Shown: positions 5,380 through 8,803 of the stretch, piece after piece
How positions within the stretch are numbered: the stretch's first letter is position 1
Layout of the letters: the number at the start of each line of letters is the position of its first letter
Origin: an uncultured Prevotella sp.
Lineage (GTDB): Bacteria > Bacteroidota > Bacteroidia > Bacteroidales > Bacteroidaceae
DNA: 8,803 nt
Reading direction: 5' to 3'
NCBI GenBank assembly: GCA_900768785.1
Contig: CAAGEG010000029.1
Location: 1 to 8,803 of the forward strand
Notes under the pieces: generated by a model
Told to the model about the DNA's origin: nothing
Seen by the model: only the letters and a program-made list of their open reading frames with translations
Databases searched by the model: none
Translations under genes and position numbers: made by a program

Positions 5380-8300
5380 ATGGCTACATTTGAATCGTCG
5401 TTGAAACCTAAACTAATCTATGTGTTCCGTATTAATGATAACGCCCACAGCGGAGCTTTAAAGATAGGGGAGACTACAGCAGAGTTGGGAGACGGTTATT
5501 TTACTCCCAATAGTGACCTGCTCAAGCGTGCGGCTTGTAGGCGTATTGACGAATATACCAAGACTGCGGGCATAAGTTACCAACTACTATATACCGAAGG
5601 CACAATGTTTAAAGACTCCAATGGTCACATCTGTTCGTTTAATGACAAACAGGTGCACAAGGTATTAATGCGGTCCGGGATAAAGAGGAAGGACTTTGGT
5701 AACAAGAAACAAGGAACAGAATGGTTCTTAACCGATTTGCAGACTGTAAAACGTGCCATTACAGCCGTTAAGGAAGGACGTGTATCGCTAACAGGAAAAG
5801 AGATAAGTCAACAACATGAGCCTATTGTCTTTCGTCCGGAACAAGAGGAAGCTATTAATAAGACTATTGCTCATTTCAAACGAGGCAATCAAATGCTGTG
5901 GAATGCAAAGATGCGTTTTGGGAAAACTCTGTCAGCGCTTGAAGTAATATTGGAGTTGAAGATGAAACGTACGCTCATACTGACTCATCGTCCTGTGGTT
6001 GATGAGGGGTGGTTTGAAGATTTCAAAAAAATATTTTACTACGAGCCGGATTATCATTATGGTTCACGCACGAAAGGCGAAAGCTTTTCTGCACTTGAAA
6101 AGTTAGCAGAACGAGGAGATAATTATGTATATTTTGCATCTATTCAAGACATGCGAGGTTCTGAAGTTGTCGGAGGGAAGTTTGACAAAAATGAAGATAT
6201 ATATAATGCCGAATGGGATATGCTCATTATCGATGAAGCACATGAGGGTACTAAAACTGATAAAGGTTTTGCGGTAATTGACTCTTTAATAAAACCTCAT
6301 ACCAAAGTTTTGCGTCTGTCCGGAACACCTTTCAATCTGCTTGACGATTTTAAGGAGGAGGAAATATTCACATGGGACTATATAATGGAGCAACGTGCCA
6401 AACATGAATGGGACTTGACACACATGGGAGATCCCAATCCTTACGAGTCGCTGCCTGCCATTAACATATATACTTACGATCTCGGTTCGCTATTGGGAAC
6501 TGAATATAATGACGATGAAAAGGCTTTCAACTTCCGTGAATTCTTCCGCACACATGAAGACGGGACTTTCTGTCATGACAAAGATGTTGACCGATTGCTT
6601 GATTTGATGTGTAAGAAAGACAATCTTTATCCTTATTCCACCGATGAGTTCAGACAGATATTCAGACATACGCTTTGGATGCTTCCGGGTGTAGCTGCCG
6701 CTAAGGCATTAAGTGAGAAATTGCGAAAACATAAAGTTTTGGGCAATTTCCATATTGTAAATGTTGCAGGCAATGGCGATGAAGATGAAGAAAACAAGGA
6801 GGCTCTACAGTTGGTAAATAAAGCCATTGGACCTAATCCGGAACAGACATACACGATAACACTCTCTTGCGGACGATTGACAACAGGCGTAAGTATAAAG
6901 GCATGGACAGGCGTTTTTATGATGTCAGGCGCTTTTTCTACCTCTGCTGCAAGTTATATGCAGACTATCTTCCGTGTTCAGACACCTTTTACTCATAACG
7001 GAATGACGAAAACCAACTGCTATGCTTTTGATTTTGCCCCCGACAGAACGCTACGTGTGCTTGCTGATGTGGCGAAAGTATCGGCAAAGACCGGTAAACA
7101 GACCGAAGAAGACCGTAAGATATTGGGCGATTTTCTGAATTTTTGTCCTATAATAAGTATTGAAGGGTCAAAAATGAAGCCTTATAATGTTGAGGGTATG
7201 TTGGCACAACTGAAACGTGCGCAGATAGAAAAGGTTGTTAACAACGGCTTTGAAGACGGCGCTCTGTATAATGATGAGTTGCTGAAACTGACAGATGTTG
7301 AGTTGAGAGACTTTAAAGACTTGAAAGGAAAGATTGGAACAACGAAATCTATGGGTAAAACGTCTGATATTGATGTCAACAGACAAGGATTTACCAATGA
7401 AGAATATGAAGAGAAAGAACGTCTTGAGAAAAAGAAAAAGCGTGATTTAACTCCCGAAGAAAAAGCCCGCCTTGAAGAGTTGAAACAACGAAACACTCAA
7501 AGGCAAAATGCTATTTCCATTTTGCGAGGCATAAGTATACGTATGCCTTTGCTTATCTATGGGGCTGAACTGAAGGATGAGCAACAAGAAATAACAATTG
7601 ATAACTTTGCCGAACTTATAGATGATGACTCATGGGCAGAGTTTATGCCGAAAGGTGTTACTAAAGAGATTTTTGGAAGATTCAAGAAATACTATGAACC
7701 GGATATATTTCGCGAGGCAGGCAAACGCATTCGGTCTGTAACTCGTGCTGCCGACCAACTGACAGTAGAAGAACGTATTGAACGTATTACTACTGTTTTC
7801 AATACTTTCCGCAATCCCGACAAGGAAACCGTACTCACACCTTGGCGTGTTGTGAATATGCATCTTGGAGACTGCTTGGGCGGATATTGTTTTTATGATG
7901 AAAAGTATTCGCCAACACCATTACAGGTTCCAAGATTTATAGAACACGGAGAAGTTACAGCCAATGTCTTCTCTACTGACAGTAGGGTTTTGGAAATTAA
8001 CTCAAAGAGCGGTCTTTACCCTCTCTATGTTGCATATAGTATTTATCGTAGTCGTAAAGAAGAGGCACGACAGAAATATGGAGAAGTAAATCGCTCGTTT
8101 GCGCAAAGCCTTTGGGATGTTACCATAGAGCAGAATATTTTTGTTATATGCAAAACACCTATGGCTCGTGCCATTACCCGACGAACGCTTGTCGGTTTTC
8201 GTAAAACACGTGTTAATGCACAATATTATAAAGATTTAATAGAAGTAATTAAAAACAATCCGGCAACGTTTGTTAATGAAGTTCGTGACGGCAGACGCTT

Positions 8301-8784
8301 CTGGAAAGTAAACAATCTTGACCATATGAATTTTAATGCAATAGTAGGCAACCCGCCGTATCAAATAACAGGCGCATCAGGTGGTAATAACGATGCTCCA
8401 ATATTTCAAGAGTTCGCTATGATTTCCACAAAACTGACAGATAAATACATATCTTTAATATTAAAAGCTAACTGGATGTCACCTTCTGGTGGAAGAGATA
8501 ATCTTTTAAAAGACTATAGACAGCACATGTTGACTTGTGGAAATATATCGATGCTAAAACTATTCCCCGATAGTAAATCCCTATTCACTACAGCTGAGAT
8601 AAAAGGAGGTGTTTGTTATTATTTAGAAGATAAAACAATAAAAACGGATTGTGTGTTTACAGTAGTTAATGAAGATAAAGAAAATACAGATATTCGCAAT
8701 CTTTCATTACTTAATCTAATTATAAGAGACCCTCAATTAAAATGTATAGTTGAAAAAGTAAATAAAATTAATAAAAACGGATGT
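5380..8784 (+). CDS. GIY-YIG-like nuclease / DEAH helicase / Eco57I-type methylase, 3' truncated
   Basis: Open to the window end; about 1135 genuine residues, stop codon missing. Domains in order: a GIY-YIG/T5orf172-like nuclease at about 12-127 (IYVF, LKIGETT at 27-33, R50/R54, D89 and H93 in DKQVH, GTEWF at 112-116); an SF2 motor at about 150-560 with RPEQ (152-155), Walker A AKMRFGKT (176-183), DEAH (285-288), SGTP (314-317), motif V around SCGRLTTGVS (496-505) and motif VI-like QTIFRVQ (528-534); a Lys/Glu-rich, probably coiled linker at about 674-709; and an adenine methyltransferase with motif X-like TPWRVVNM (820-827), an unusual motif I VLEINSKSGLYPLY (870-883) and catalytic NPPYQ (991-995). 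The target-recognition part expected at the C-terminus is cut off. It would cut DNA after ATP-driven translocation and protect host DNA by N6-adenine methylation, as in type ISP or type IIG enzymes. Catalytic Tyr-2 of GIY-YIG is Lys28, and the usual Glu appears to be Asp89, so nuclease activity is uncertain. Confidence 0.85.
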
Positions 8785-8803
8785 AGATCGGAAGAGCACA
8801 CGT
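8785..8803 (+). other. Illumina TruSeq adapter remnant (assembly artefact)
   Basis: The final 19 bases, AGATCGGAAGAGCACACGT, are identical to the start of the Illumina TruSeq read-1 3' adapter. They are not genomic. They are read in frame as RSEEHT, a peptide known as an adapter-derived contaminant at the ends of database proteins. True genomic sequence ends at or near 8784. Confidence 0.97.

Overview
The window looks like a contig-end fragment from a Bacteroidales bacterium, most probably Prevotella or a close relative. The support is a BspA-type leucine-rich-repeat surface protein, Bacteroidetes-style -7 boxes (TAnnTTTG) at 1686-1693 and 3965-3972, no Shine-Dalgarno-like sequence before the genes, A/T-rich spacers, and a phospho-sugar mutase of the long PgcA/PGM2 type. 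The genus is an inference from family resemblance; no marker gene is present.

Layout. (1) 103-906, minus strand: a small secreted BspA-like protein built from a 69-bp period repeat. Its upstream side (about 990-1303, same strand) holds a strongly structured segment ending in a hairpin followed by a U-run. It is either an attenuator-like leader of the surface protein or a free small RNA. (2) 1307-1812: A/T-rich spacer with a promoter for the next gene. (3) 1813-3561, plus strand: a complete phosphoglucomutase-type enzyme, closed by a clear intrinsic terminator at 3603-3650. (4) 3651-4375: a long spacer with a probable decayed reading frame on the minus strand, a promoter-like box, and an elaborate leader. 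The leader contains a 34-codon ORF and three related segments in the order forward-inverted-forward that can fold in mutually exclusive ways. (5) 4376-5377 and 5380 to the end: a two-gene restriction-modification-like operon.

The two operon genes are 2 bp apart and almost certainly co-expressed. The second encodes one large polypeptide with, in order, a GIY-YIG/T5orf172-like nuclease domain, an SF2 (DEAH) helicase motor, a charged linker and an Eco57I-type adenine methyltransferase with NPPYQ. The first encodes a methyltransferase-like partner with motif X- and motif I-like segments but no NPPY. This is the order of type ISP single-chain restriction enzymes (nuclease-motor-methylase-specificity), with a GIY-YIG-like domain where LlaGI-type enzymes carry an Mrr-like nuclease, plus a separate pseudo-methylase partner. 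The leader suggests that expression of the pair is controlled by RNA folding coupled to translation of the short upstream ORF.

Caution: the last 19 bases (8785-8803) are the Illumina TruSeq adapter, read in frame. The large gene is cut by the contig end after about residue 1135, and its specificity domain and stop codon are not in this window.
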